Positions 9,971 to 20,877 of a stretch of 64,000 nucleotides of DNA are shown piece by piece. Positions within the stretch are counted from its first letter, which is position 1. Each line of letters starts with the position of its first letter. The notes under the pieces were generated by a model that worked only from the letters and a program-made list of their open reading frames with translations, searched no databases and had not been told where the DNA came from. Made by a program: the position numbers and the translations under genes. Source of the DNA: Schistocerca nitens. Lineage: Eukaryota; Arthropoda; Insecta; Orthoptera; Acrididae. Location of the stretch: assembly GCF_023898315.1 (NCBI RefSeq), contig NC_064621.1, positions 128,648,521 to 128,712,520 on the forward strand. The letters are read 5' to 3'.

Positions 9971-12041
9971 ACTTGGAAGGGAGGACCCACCAATATAAAT
10001 TTCTTTTCAAACAACCTGTTTATTTAACAATATATAACCAAAAAATTTACTTTAAAAAGATGAACAAATTTACAAAATTCTTTTGCCCTTAAACCTGAAG
10101 TGGAATAAGGTTATGCAAAAGAAATCTGAAGTTCTGTATTGCAAAACAGCAAACAATATGACAATCATTATCGGGTGAAACAGCGGTGTTTACTACCGCG
10201 CTGGACACAATCTGTCTTATTGAATGCCCTTCTGCAACACATGAAAACTATATAAGTAACATTGATGACAAGAGTGATTCAGTTACTCAAAACAGATGGC
10301 GTATCTCTTAATTTGAAAGCTGTATGTCAAAAAGTTCGGGGCTAAGAGACAAGGCTTACTTCAAAAGCAATCAGCCTCTTGATTTCAATCGGCAACCAAG
10401 GTGCAACTGGATCTCAACCCGTCCCTTCTGACAATTTGATTCTGACTAAAGCCCTGGTGACAGTTGGCTGTTAATACATTCAAAGTTAAACTGGTTGTCA
10501 GTTATTAAGACCGCTCTGAAGTAACGTCTTAAAATATTACTTGTGAACACTTACTACAAGACAACTCACTCGGCGGAACCACGGGATCCAGCTAAAGTAC
10601 ATCAATAATGACCCGGTCTTTCAAACACAGCAACGACCAGCTTAGTACAACAGCTTATTCAGATTATAACTAAGGACTGAGAAATGCAATTACAATCAAA
10701 GAACTGAACCGGTTAATATCTAAATCTGACCACAAGGTCCCTCTTTCGTTTAACGGCAACCTGTGCCTTAGTACAATTGTTTTGGCTGTTTTTACGACCA
10801 GGAGCTGATTCATTAGAACATTAATGATCGGGTACAAACCGGAAAGGAAAAGCAATACAATAGGGCCGGCCGCTGTTGCCGGGTGGTTCTAGGCCCTTCC
10901 GTTCGGAACCGCGCTGCTGCTAGGGTCGCAGGTTCGAATCCTGCCTCTGGCACGGATGTGTGTGATGTCCTTAGGTTAGTTAGGTTTAAGTAGTTCTAAG
11001 TCTACGGGACTGATGACCTCAGATGTTAAGTCCCATAGTGCTCAGAGCCATTTGAACCATTTGAACCAATACAATAGCGGGACAAATTTTCAAACCACAA
11101 CTAGTGTCTTAGTACAATACTACGTCCTATTTTTACGATCAAAGAGCTGACCGAGTAAAACTCTGAGGGTCGGGTACAAACCAGAAAATAATAAGAAGGG
11201 CAGGTAGACAATGATACAAATCGCCACGAGGGTTACAGAATGTTGTATTGTATGTATAGAAACGACGGACAGACTCCGTCCCCGCCGCAGCCGCAGTGGT
11301 CCACAACCCCACGACGTCTACCGCAGTCCACTTCACCCCTCCGCCGCCCCACACCGAACCCAGGGTTATTGTGCGGTTCGGCCCCCGGTGGACCCCCCAG
11401 GGAACGACTCAAACCAGACGAATGTAACCCCTATCTTTGAGTGGTAGAGTAATGGTGGTGTACGCGTATGTGGAGAACTTGTTTGCGCAGCAATCGCCGA
11501 CATAGTGTAACTGAGGCGGAATACGGAGAACCAGCCCGCATTCGCCGAGGCATATGGAAAACCGCCTAAAAACCATCCACAGACTGGCCGGTTCACCGGA
11601 CCTTGGCACAAGTCCGCCGGGCGGATTCGTGCCAGGGATCAGGCCCTGCTTCCCGCCCGGAAAGTTATGCGTTAGACCTCACAGCCAACCGGGCGGGCTT
11701 ACAGATTGTTACTCCCCTATATCAGCAAGCACTTCCATGGATCCACGGTGCGTCACAGGGGTTGCTGAGTGGTGCCAATAAAAGCCAGGTACAAGAGTGC
11801 AGCCAGACCACGAGCGGTCGTACGACACGAATGTTGCCAGCCAACCGACGGGAAGTCGGCCTGCTGCTTGTAGTCGACGCTGACCCCGGTGAAGTACTCT
11901 TGTATCTTCGCTCTGCGCGGGCCCTCCTTGTGCAGCTCATGGCTTCGACCGCTATGGACCTTGTGACCACCTCTTATCGTAACGCTACTACCAATCCCCA
12001 AACTTCATCCCTCCTTCTGAAGCCAGAGATCCTCGTACATA
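9971..12041. repeat. Unclassified insertion inside the gypsy remnant
   Basis: Lies between the two gypsy halves. 9970-11200 is AT-rich; 11250-12000 is GC-rich. Two diverged direct repeats flank the SINE at 10864: 10762-10850 and 11104-11185 share TTAGTACAAT, TTTTTACGA, GAGCTGA and GGGTACAAACC. 11430-11710 contains a block (GGAAAACCGCCTAAAAACC, GACTGGCCGGTTCACCGGAC) that I recognise as a dispersed grasshopper repeat of unknown class. No credible protein. Element boundaries are not resolved. Confidence 0.4.
10864..11066 (+). repeat. SINE, Ser/Leu-like tRNA head
   Basis: The B box CGCAGGTTCGAATCCTGCC and the shared body ending GCTCAGAGCCATTTGAACC are present. Flanked by a perfect 11-bp TSD CAATACAATAG at 10853-10863 and 11067-11077, which fixes the ends. 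The variable arm is altered (GCTGCTAGGGTCG). Confidence 0.92.
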
Positions 12042-13449
12042 CACTGCTGGCCACCGTAAATGCAACACCCTGAAGGAAGCATCCGAATCAAGTGAAATTT
12101 ACACCATGAGTTTGCAGCGATGAGATATGCAACTGATTAGAATTTCAGCGCAGACGCACATCACGCGCGCCTGTGGCGCCACCTCATAGCGCCATTTAAG
12201 GCTTGGCGATTTCGACGAGTGTACGTTCGGCACGTGTGTTTACCTTGTGGTTGTTTCACAAGACGATCAGTTATGCCTCGTAGACAACAGCCAACATCTT
12301 TTGATCAAGTATCCGAGTTCGACAGAGGAAGGATAGTGGCTTACCGAGATTGTGGATTATCATACAGAGAAATCGCTAGTCGTGTTGGACAAAATCAAAC
12401 AACTGTAATGCGGATATGTGACCGTTGGATGCAGAAGGGTACGATGGACCGACGTGGTCGATCGCATTCACCTCGGTGCACCACTGCACGTGCTGATAGG
12501 CAAATTGTGCGCATGGCAGTGACGGATCGCTCAGTGACATCCCGAACCATAGCACAGTACATTGCGTCTGTAACGCATCATCCAGTGTCTGCGCGTACCA
12601 TTCGACGCCGTTTACAGCAGAGTGGTCTGTCCGCAAGACGTCCATTGCTTCGTCTACCATTGACGCAGAACCACAGACGTCTCCGTCGCCAATGGTGTGA
12701 CGACAGACGGATGTGGACGGCAGAATGGAATGACGTTGTCTTTACTGACGAGGCACGCTTCTGTCTGCAGCACCACGATGGTCGGATTCGAGTGTGGAGA
12801 CACCGTGGAGAGAGGATGCTGGACAGCTGCATTATGCACCGCCACACTGGTCTTGCACCGGGTATTATGGTATGGGGCGGTATTGGATATTACTCTCGCA
12901 CGCCTCTAGTACGCATTGCCGGTACTTTAAATAGCCGGCGCTACATATCCGAGGTGCTGGAGCCAGTTGTCCTTCCTTACGTTCAGGGCTCGGCCACAGC
13001 CATATTTCAACAGGATAATGCGCGACCACACGTGGCACGCATTGTCCAAAGATTCTTCGTCAATAACCAGATTGAATTGCTTCCCTGGCCGGCTGGCTCT
13101 CCGGATCTTTCGCCGATAGAAAACATGTGGTTCATGGTTGCTCAACGAGTGACCCATATTACATCCCCAGCTGCCACACCAGATGATCTTTGGCAATGTG
13201 TGGAAGCTGCTTGGGCTGCTGTACCCCAGGAACACATCCAACGTCTCTTTGACTCAATGCCGAGACGTGTGGCAGCGGTGATCTCCAACAATGGCGGCTA
13301 CTCTGGCTACTGATTCTGGCAGGAACCACATGTCACAGACGTCTGTAAACGTACTCATTTGATACTTGGTCAACATGTTATCTACAAAATAAATTTTGTT
13401 GTGCTACCTCTTGTCTTTCTTGGTGTTGCATTTACGGTGGCCAGCAGTG
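12042..13449 (+). mobile_element. Tc1-like DNA transposon, copy A1 (complete)
   Basis: 1408-bp element with perfect 28-bp terminal inverted repeats: 12042-12069 (starting CACTGCTGGCCACCG) and 13422-13449. A TA precedes the left end; the right flank reads TG rather than TA, a probable later mutation. It encloses one transposase gene. The length is identical to the copy at 61.69 kb, and a third copy is at 47 kb. Transposition is by cut and paste into TA dinucleotides, as known for Tc1/mariner. Confidence 0.93.
12273..13313 (+). CDS. Tc1-like transposase, apparently intact
   Basis: 346 residues from ATG 12273 to TGA; an earlier in-frame ATG at 12219 adds 18 residues, but MPRRQQ is the better start because the other family members begin in the same way. 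The N-terminal half has two helix-turn-helix regions that bind the terminal repeats (FDRGRIVAYRDCGLSYREIA; VSARTIRRRLQQSGL). The catalytic triad is visible: VFTDEARF, QQDNARPH and SPDLSPIENMW, with 34 residues between the second Asp and the Glu (DD34E, as in Tc1). The GRIRVW and IMVWGG motifs are present. Length matches the usual 340-350 residues. No stops or frameshifts, so it is the only candidate autonomous source for the three copies here. Activity is inferred, not shown. Confidence 0.9.
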   Translation: MPRRQQPTSFDQVSEFDRGRIVAYRDCGLSYREIASRVGQNQTTVMRICDRWMQKGTMDRRGRSHSPRCTTARADRQIVRMAVTDRSVTSRTIAQYIASVTHHPVSARTIRRRLQQSGLSARRPLLRLPLTQNHRRLRRQWCDDRRMWTAEWNDVVFTDEARFCLQHHDGRIRVWRHRGERMLDSCIMHRHTGLAPGIMVWGGIGYYSRTPLVRIAGTLNSRRYISEVLEPVVLPYVQGSATAIFQQDNARPHVARIVQRFFVNNQIELLPWPAGSPDLSPIENMWFMVAQRVTHITSPAATPDDLWQCVEAAWAAVPQEHIQRLFDSMPRRVAAVISNNGGYSGY

Positions 13450-13609
13450 TGTATCGGCAGGCAAAGACCTAAGTTCACAATCCATAGATACCAACTCATC
13501 CTCATGGATATTGGCAACGAGGCTGCAGAGGGATAGTCGATACTACACTTGAGTCAGTGATGCAAGACAGAACAGTTTACTAATTCAATGGTGCCACGGT
13601 TCACCATCA

Positions 13610-14860
13610 TCTAATATTGTCAAGAAATTTCGGGAGTATTGGCTTAGTAGAACGTATTTTCTCGTGATAGATCGTAGCCCATTACGTGCTCTGTTTCATC
13701 GAATGAAATATGTGCCTGATCATACAGTACTAAAGCATCAATGTTGGTAACTACATCTTTCAAATTTCCAGTATGAAATTTTGTATCACCCTACAGTCCA
13801 TCATGCAAACGCAGGCACTCTGTCTCTCTCACCTACGGAAAACATCCAGAATTCTGTGTATCAGACTTGCCTTAGAATTGATCAAACTGATTTGCAAGCT
13901 GTGCAAGAAGCTTCCACTGTTGAATGTCGGTGGATCACACAAGCTAACGAACAAGATCACTCTCTACAGTTGATTAAATATTACATTCGGGTGGGTGGGC
14001 CTCGTAATCCAAAATCAGTTTGAGATGCGGTAGTACGCAAATACTATACACAACACAACAGCCTCTTTCATCAGATCGGTGTAATTTATTGCGTACTCCT
14101 AATGAAAAAAAGCAAATCATGATTCCCACATCACTGCAGTAACACCTTTTTAAACATTTACATACAAGACCTAAGTTAATCGTTAGAACTGAGCTGCTAT
14201 TGCGCCAGCGTTGTACAAGCGTTGGGCTTGAGATTACCCAATGCCACGCATGCGTCGATGTCCGTGCGGCGCTGCACCTGGAATTTTTCAATTGGCTTCG
14301 ACATGACTGTCCTTCGCAACGCATCCACATTGATTTTGCTGGCCCTTTGTAGAATGCACCGTGGCTGATTATTGGCGATACATGCAGTAGATATCCTAGA
14401 TATCCGTTTGTCATTCCAATGATCTCAACAGCAAGCGGTAGAACTATTAACACCTTTCGTTTCTGTCTTTTATTTAGAAGGTTTGCCACGAAAAAGTATT
14501 GCTATTGTTTGAAGTTTTCTTAGTCGGAATTTCGACAGTTTTTCGAACAAAATCGAACGGCGCAGCCATAAGTTTTGGTCACACTTTGACGGCTCTCATG
14601 TCTAAACTTCGTGCTTCGCGCTCGAGAGAAAATATTTTCCATTGTGCCTTAGTACCTATCGCACCCTGACTTTTAACGACGCTTCACTAGCAGAATCATT
14701 AAGTGGTCGCCGCTACCGCACTTTGCTGCATCTGTTTCACTCTTGACAGACTGCTTCAGACGCCAACTCCGCAATGAGTTACCAGACGAAGGACAGAGTT
14801 TTCTATCCTGTCTTTAACCAGCCTCACAGCCTGGACTGCGGCATCGTCACTCACAAGACG
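13610..14860 (+). pseudogene. Ty3/gypsy pol remnant, right half (RNase H end and integrase)
   Basis: Continues the element broken at 9.97 kb. 13650-13800 gives FLVIDRSPLRALFHRMK and YHPTVHHANAGTLS, the end of the RNase H domain. 14290-14440 gives integrase core peptides in shifting frames (SQRIHIDFAGPL, then PFVIPM), including the first catalytic Asp in HIDFAGP. About 14700-14740 gives SGRRYRTLLHLFH, as after the integrase core. Stops and frameshifts throughout. No LTR was identified next to it. Confidence 0.7.
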
Positions 14861-14861
14861 A

Positions 14862-15235
14862 GACCACGACGTTTGGAAGGCAGATTTACTGCAAACTTCG
14901 TACACTCGTTGTACTCCATGAGGACAACAAAATGTTCAAGCAGTAGCGCGTACTTCTCAAGCGTTATTTGAGAAAATCGCAGCCGGCCGGGGTGGCCGAG
15001 CGGTTCTATGCGCTACAGCCTGGAACCGCGCGACCGCTACGGTCGCAGGTTCGAATCCTGCCTCGAGCATGGGTGTGTGTGATAGGTTAGTTAGGTTTAA
15101 GTAGTTCTAAGTGCTAGGGGTCTGATGATCTCAGTAGTTAAGTCCCATAGTGCTCAGAGCCATTGAGAAAATCGCAAGATCATTTCGATCGTCAAATAAA
15201 TACCTCCACGTCGCCATGCTTACCACTCAGCTGCA
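14862..15235 (+). repeat. Segment B, copy 3 (partial, inverted relative to copies 1 and 2)
   Basis: 14868-14981 and 15163-15235 are together the reverse complement of the 2855-2960 and 20880-21050 stretches: shared blocks include TTTACTGCAAACTTCGTACA and, past the SINE, AAATCGCAAGAT and ATACCTCC. It directly precedes the LINE B 5' region and may be part of that LINE's 5' untranslated sequence. A SINE splits it. Confidence 0.7.
14982..15162 (+). repeat. SINE, Ser/Leu-like tRNA head
   Basis: Full head (GGCCGAGCGGTTCTATGCGC; GACCGCTACGGTCGCAGGTT) and body with a short deletion after GTGTGTGTGAT. A perfect 14-bp TSD TTGAGAAAATCGCA at 14968-14981 and 15163-15176. The intact segment B copies carry this target once, confirming insertion. 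Confidence 0.94.
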
Positions 15236-15360
15236 GCAGCCGAAGCAGTTCGGCGCTAGCGGCCGTGCGAAGCAGAGGTCCGATACTTCCGCCTGTGCGG
15301 CGTGTGCGAGTGTTTGTTTACTTGTGGACTTAGTCTGCGCGCGGGCTAGTAACAACGATC

Positions 15361-16687
15361 ATGGCGAACAAGTACAGGAAAACTACATTACGATTCAATT
15401 TCTGCAAAGGCTTTAGCAGTGGAACGATTCATTCGAGAGGGCGTCAGGATACCGCCAAACGATATTGTCGGAATTCATCTGTCCATCGTTAGTCGCACGG
15501 TGTATGTTAAGATGGGAAATGGCGCGGCGTGTGAGAGAATTCTACAGGCGACAAAAGCAGGTCTCCGATTTTGCCATAGTGACGGGAATGTCAGCACGGT
15601 AACTGTAGAACATGCTGCTCTGGGTGTACGGACAATACGTGTTTTTGAGCAGCCATTTGAGCTCCCGGCTGACGAAGTTATCGAGGCTTTTAAGCAATAC
15701 GGCACGGTACATGGTCACACAGCAGAACGCTGGACACAATTCGCCACGTACCCCGTTCTTAACGGAGTACGACAGATCACTATTGATCTTCAGAAGCATG
15801 TACCGTCCTATCTGACAATTGGTGGTTGTCGGGCGGTGGTGATTTACGATGGTCAACCCCGTACATGTTCTGGCTGTGGCCAGGAGGGACACCTCAGGTC
15901 GAACTGTATGCAACGGCGCATTACGCAACTGCCTTCAGATGTGCGGGAGCCGTCGCCGGCGATGACAGTACTACCGATCACCTATGCCAAAGCCCTCACT
16001 GCGTCCGCTGATGACCGAAAGGACACAGCCCCGGTGGAAGATCAAGATGGCACTCTCCGAAACCTTGTATCAGACGTCGGGATGACAGAGGCTGCTGCTC
16101 CATCGAGTATACAATCAACGGCGACAACATCAGATGAGATAGAACTCCCACCAAGGACACCGATAGTACACGAAGCCGTTCCAGCCACTACGGATGCTGT
16201 TCCGTCTGGAACTCTGTGACGACAACAACTCCCGCCAAGTACAACGATGGGACTCGAAACACTTCCAGTTCCTACGGATGCTTTTCTGTCGGGCAGCCGT
16301 GATTCCCTACAGTCTGAGGACACGAAAGGAAGATCACGCAAACAACGTTCCCCGAAAAGGAGGAAACGGCGTCGTCGCACGACATCTCCTCGGGATGACT
16401 CCCCTTGCCCCGACGACGATGTACCTGTGGACCAAGGCGACACAACAGCTTCCACGAAACAGGATGAGGCAATGCAAACTGTTCGATCAGACCCGCAGCG
16501 ATCTGTCACATTGACGGTACCGGGACGTGGTGATGCTGAAGAGGAATCACAACCAGTTGGCTCTCCAGACGCAGATGCTGTGGCTATGGACACGAATGTA
16601 TCACTGCCTACAAAGATGTGGTATGACGATATTGAGGAGGCGCCGGACGTCATACAGAGGCAGCCGGCACTCACGAAGATGGCCTAA
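15361..16687 (+). pseudogene. LINE B ORF1 protein with CCHC zinc knuckle
   Basis: RNA-binding protein of the LINE ribonucleoprotein. A likely start ATG at 15361 (MANKYRKTT) is out of frame with the main body, implying a frameshift near 15410. The body from 15419 has an RRM-like fold region (VYVKMGNGAACERIL ... TIRVFEQPF) and a CCHC knuckle CSGCGQEGHLRSNC near 15868-15909. TGA at 16217-16219 interrupts; the same frame resumes with a very basic stretch (SPKRRKRRRRTTSP) and ends at TAA 16685-16687, just before ORF2. Domain order is typical of Tx1/L1-type ORF1 proteins. Confidence 0.75.
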
Positions 16688-16690
16688 TAA

Positions 16691-19600
16691 TTGCTGAAGG
16701 TGAAGGGAGAGGGGCGAGAGAACGTCTTCTCTCAGCCCCCAGCGCCGATGCAGGGATATGTTGTTGCGCCTCGACAGAGTGGGATTCAACGCCATGCGAA
16801 CCGTATTGCGACATTAAATATAAATGACGTGCGTTTACCGGCCAAAATACACCTACTAAAGGAAACGATTTGGGCATCTGATGTGGATATTGCTTTGCTG
16901 CAGGAAGTCCACATAGCTGCTCTCCCATACATCGCAGGCTACCAATCCTATTCGTCACATGGAGATCACAATGGGAGTGGGGTGGCAGTTTACGTGCGAG
17001 ATGGATTCTCAGTGGAAATCGTGTGTTATCTTCCGTCGGCCAGGGGAATGGCTTTCACGACGCTTGGGACACGCATCATCAATCTTTATGCACCGTCGGG
17101 AAACAATCGGCGGCGGGAAAGTGCGCTATTTTATGCAGAAGACATTGCCCCACTATTCCATGGACGTTATGAATGTGTAATAATTGGTGGAGATTTCAAC
17201 TGTGTTCTCAGCCAGAAAGACCAATGGCCGCAAGCAAACATCAGCCAGGAGTTGCGAATCGTTGTCAACGATCTTGTACTTAGTGACACGTGGGAATTAC
17301 GACATGGAGCTGCACCGGGATACACCTATGTGACAAGTCATTCGGCGAGCAGATTAGATGGCATTTATATCTCACGGGCTCATGCAAATGATGTCCAGGA
17401 CGCGGAACGCTGGCCATTGGCATTTTCCGATCACAGCGCTTACATCTGTACGGTGCTTCTTCCCCGTAGAGAGGTGTGGAACAGTAAGGCCCCGTGGAAA
17501 TTAAACATACAACATCTACATGATGCTGAATGCCGTCAACGGATCCTTGAGACATGGACGATGTGCGAGCGAAGGGTTGGAAGGTATGCGACGAAGCTTG
17601 ACTGGTTGCTGACTTGTGCTAAACCGGCGCTTCGCCTTACGTTCATCTCATATAGCAGGGAGATGGCAGATGGGCGCCGCCGTACGACCGACTTTTATTT
17701 TGCAGCGCTGCGCGACCTGGATGATGGTCCGCCGGGACAGGACATCTGGATCGAACGCAAAAGCTAAATTAGTGGCTTTAGCTCGGAAACATCTTCAGGG
17801 AACCATGGTGCGCACCAGATCTCACGATACGATAATGCACGAGATTCCTTCCATGCGCCACGTCGTGAATGAACGAAAGCACCGACGACGCGTTTTGGTA
17901 CGGGACTTAATTACCCGCGAAGACCGAAGAGTGACGCGTCAAGCGGACATTATCTCTGCATTCGTCGATCATTACCATCATATCTATCGGGAAGAAGCAG
18001 CCCCTGTCGATGACCTCGTATAGCCACGTACGTCTCCCGTACACTGACGGTGGAAGCCGCGGGAACCTTACTGGAAGCCATTAGCTGTGAGAAAGTACAT
18101 GATTCGATCGCAAAGGGTGCGTTGAATCGGTCCCCAGGCATTGGTGGACTTTCTGTTGAATTTTATCGAGAATTTCGCAACGAAATGGCACCGCGATGGA
18201 CGGAAATGTACAACAAGATGTTAAATTCCGATGCGCCTATTGCACCGGCTATTATGGAAGGCCTCTTGGTGCCAGTACATAAACCGAAAGCAGGAATTAC
18301 GGTCACACATTATCGCCCCATCACCCTGCTTAATGCTGACTATAAGATCTTTGCACGGTTGCTAGCGTCCCGATGTATGTTAATTCGTAGCGTTCTCTCT
18401 CCAGGACGACACCGGGTGGATCGGTGAATGTGCAAACAGCTACTGGTGAATGCCGTGATGTGATAGCGCTGGCGGAGGAGTGCCGGCTTAAAGCGGCGAT
18501 GGTGGCGGTTGATTTTGATAGTGCTTTTGATAAGGTGCGCCACAACTATCTGTACGCTGTACTGGAACAAATGGGATTTCCAGACCGTTTTACTAGTCTC
18601 ATTAGAAGGATTTATGGGGGCGCACAATCCTTGGTACAGGTTAATGGACGTATAGCAGGGCCCATTCAAATTCGACGATCCATTCGCCAGGGCTGCCCTC
18701 TTTCGATGATGCTGTTCGCGATAGCGTTGGAACTATTAATTGGGAGGCTAACAAATTCTCTTTCTGGGATGGAACTGCGGGGCTACACCTTCAAATGTCG
18801 TGCCTATGTTGACGACCTCCTGCTGCTCGTTCGTTCTGAGGAAGAGGTAAAGACGGTCCTTGAACTGTTGTTGGACCACAGTGTGACGGCGGGTAGTGCA
18901 GTGAACACGAACAAATCGGCAGCAATGCCGGTTGGAAGGGGCCTTACGCCGGAAGAAATCAGTCCGTTTCCTTATGTGCAGCGATTCCGATATCTCGGCA
19001 TAGACTTTACCTCATCTGTAAAACATTCTGCAGCAGTTAACTACCGACGTATTTTACAGACAACACGTACCATGGTCCGGCAACATCTCCTACGGCGCCT
19101 TGATCCTTTGCAGTGAGTCAAATATCTGAACACTTATGTGGTTTCTCGAATGGTGCATATTTCGCAGATCCTGCCCCTACCACTCACGCTCGGACGTCGA
19201 CTTCAATCAGCACTAGGCTATTTTGTGATGATTGGGTCGCCCCTCAAGGTACGATACGCAACGCTCACGCTCCCTACTGACAAGGGGGGACTCGGACTTA
19301 CGAATGTTCACTGCCGAGCGACGGCGCTCCTTCTAGCCACGATGTACAAGCAATGGCGTAGCGGGCGTGATTCCCTTACATCCCGCCTACTGGATCTCCT
19401 AGTTCCAGCGTCCCTCACACCTCCGGTGGCGGTGGGCAACATTACGCCACATTTTGCGCATGTAAACATTTCTCGTGGAACTTAGTTATATCAGAACGAG
19501 CTTCCGCGCAAGAGACCGCCATGCGCGAATGATTTTTATGTTTGGCTGCTACGACGGATAAGTCGTAATGTCATTGAACTCAAACGCCCCAAGTTGCATT

Positions 19601-20100
19601 GGCCGAAGATTTGGAGACATGTGCACCAAAAATTCCTTCTTACCTTCGTTCGGGCACTGTGGTTCTCTGTCGCCTGTGGCAAGTTCAACACCAACCAACG
19701 GATCCATGCAATTGGACTAGTGGACACTCCACTATGCCCGAAATGTCGCCAAGTGGATGACGACCATCACCGCTTAACTTGTATCGCGGTGGAGGACGTA
19801 TGGCTCCTAGGAAGACAGATGGTGGCTTGCTACCTCCGTGTGACCCCGCAACATATTACACCTGCTTCCTTCTTACATCCAGAGAGCGACTACTTTCCGG
19901 CGACTAAATCACAGTCGATCATCTGGGTCAAAGGTTGGACGATTGCGTACCTCTATGGGGATGCTGCCAAGTCGCGACTTGACTTTTGGTATTTCTTGCA
20001 GCAAGCCCACAATCAGGTTCATAGATGGTCACACTATCGGAAAACCTTTGCCAACTATCTTCAGGCAGTCTTCCTCGACCCCCCACGCAGTTCCAAATAG
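16691..20100 (+). pseudogene. LINE B ORF2: AP endonuclease, reverse transcriptase, Cys/His tail
   Basis: The endonuclease domain (16.8-17.5 kb) shows the APE catalytic pieces LLQEVH, IIGGDFNC, SRLDGIYIS and FSDHSAYI. RT follows: RSPGIGGLSVEFY, HYRPITLLNADYKIFA, VAVDFDSAFDKV, SIRQGCPLS and the active box YVDD (where LINE A has YADD). The C-terminal CPKC...HRLTC cluster lies near 19730. Frame changes occur near 17.76, 18.03 and 18.42 kb; TGA at 19114-19116 and TAG at 19483-19485 are in-frame nonsense. The true start is unclear; ATG 16749 is a candidate. Cannot make a full protein as it stands. Confidence 0.8.
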
Positions 20101-20113
20101 AATACAAAAAAAA

Positions 20114-20221
20114 AAGTGGTCAGCGCGACAGACTGTCAATCCTAAGGGCCCTGGTTCGATTCCCGGCTGGGTCGGAGATTTTCTTTGCTCACGGACTGGG
20201 CATTGTGTTGTGCTAATCATA
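20114..20221 (+). repeat. tRNA-derived SINE fragment
   Basis: Begins AGTGGTCAGCGCGACAGACT and has a B box GGTTCGATTCCCGGC, then GGTCGGAGATTTTCT. This matches a tRNA-headed SINE family that I recognise from insects. It follows the A-tail of LINE B directly and is cut off by foldback copy 2 at about 20222. Confidence 0.7.
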
Positions 20222-20225
20222 ATAA

Positions 20226-20877
20226 ATAAAAAGTGGTTAGCGTTCACGCACCGTAATCGCTGTATCGCCTGATCGAGTCCCTGTCGTCAGTTTTTTTTTT
20301 TAATTTTAGATACAGTAATTTTCTTTACTATTTATATTACAATTGATATAATGCGAAAAATACGTGTAATCGGATGAACTTCTATTAAATTTACTATGTT
20401 ATTTGGCACTTACAAATTTTTACCCTCACAAATAACATAATCTTCATCACTTTATGTCTTCCATGTTTTGACAAAAAATACCATCCTGCAACTTGTACTC
20501 GCGATGTCGGAAGCGACGATTAATTGTACTTCTTTCGAAAGCCGTGTGTGCCGGTCTAAACTCGCAGGTAACAGGTAGTTTCGGGCTGTTTACAGGTATA
20601 AGGTATTTCTCAAATCACGGGCAAGCATACATTTTCAGTATCATTTTATGCGTTTGGTCGTTTACTAGTCAATAGTTATGAATATTATATTATTTGTCAT
20701 AGCAAAAATTTGTAGACAGCCAAATAACATTGTAAATTTGGTAAAAGTTCATCCGATTACATGTAATATAAACAGAAAAGAAAATGACTAAGTTGAAAAT
20801 AAAAAAAGAAACTGACGAACGGGACTCGATCCATCGATACAGCGATTACGGTGTTTGAACGGTAACCAATCGGTTGC
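20226..20877. repeat. Foldback element, copy 2 (internally deleted)
   Basis: Same family as 1938-2694, about 85-90 percent alike by eye. The left arm (20229-20455) has lost its inner part, so it is shorter than the right arm (20590-20877). The tRNA-like GTGGTTAGCG and GATCGAGTCCC are kept in the left arm. The outer right end (GAACGGTAACCA) is diverged and joins segment B copy 2 directly. Confidence 0.75.

Larger units (their letters stand above)
15236..20112 (+). mobile_element. L1/Tx1-like LINE B (near full length, inactivated)
   Basis: About 4.9 kb with a two-ORF layout: 5' region, ORF1 (RRM-like plus CCHC knuckle), ORF2 (endonuclease, reverse transcriptase, Cys/His tail) and an A-rich tail at 20102-20113. 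The 5' boundary is uncertain because segment B copy 3 runs straight into it. Several frameshifts and stops show the copy is old relative to the RTE and Tc1 elements here. It transposes by target-primed reverse transcription in the nucleus. Confidence 0.8.

Noticed and set aside
15150..15416. 88-codon frame before LINE B ORF1
   Set aside because: Begins in the SINE/segment B junction and is in a different frame from ORF1; 5' UTR sequence.
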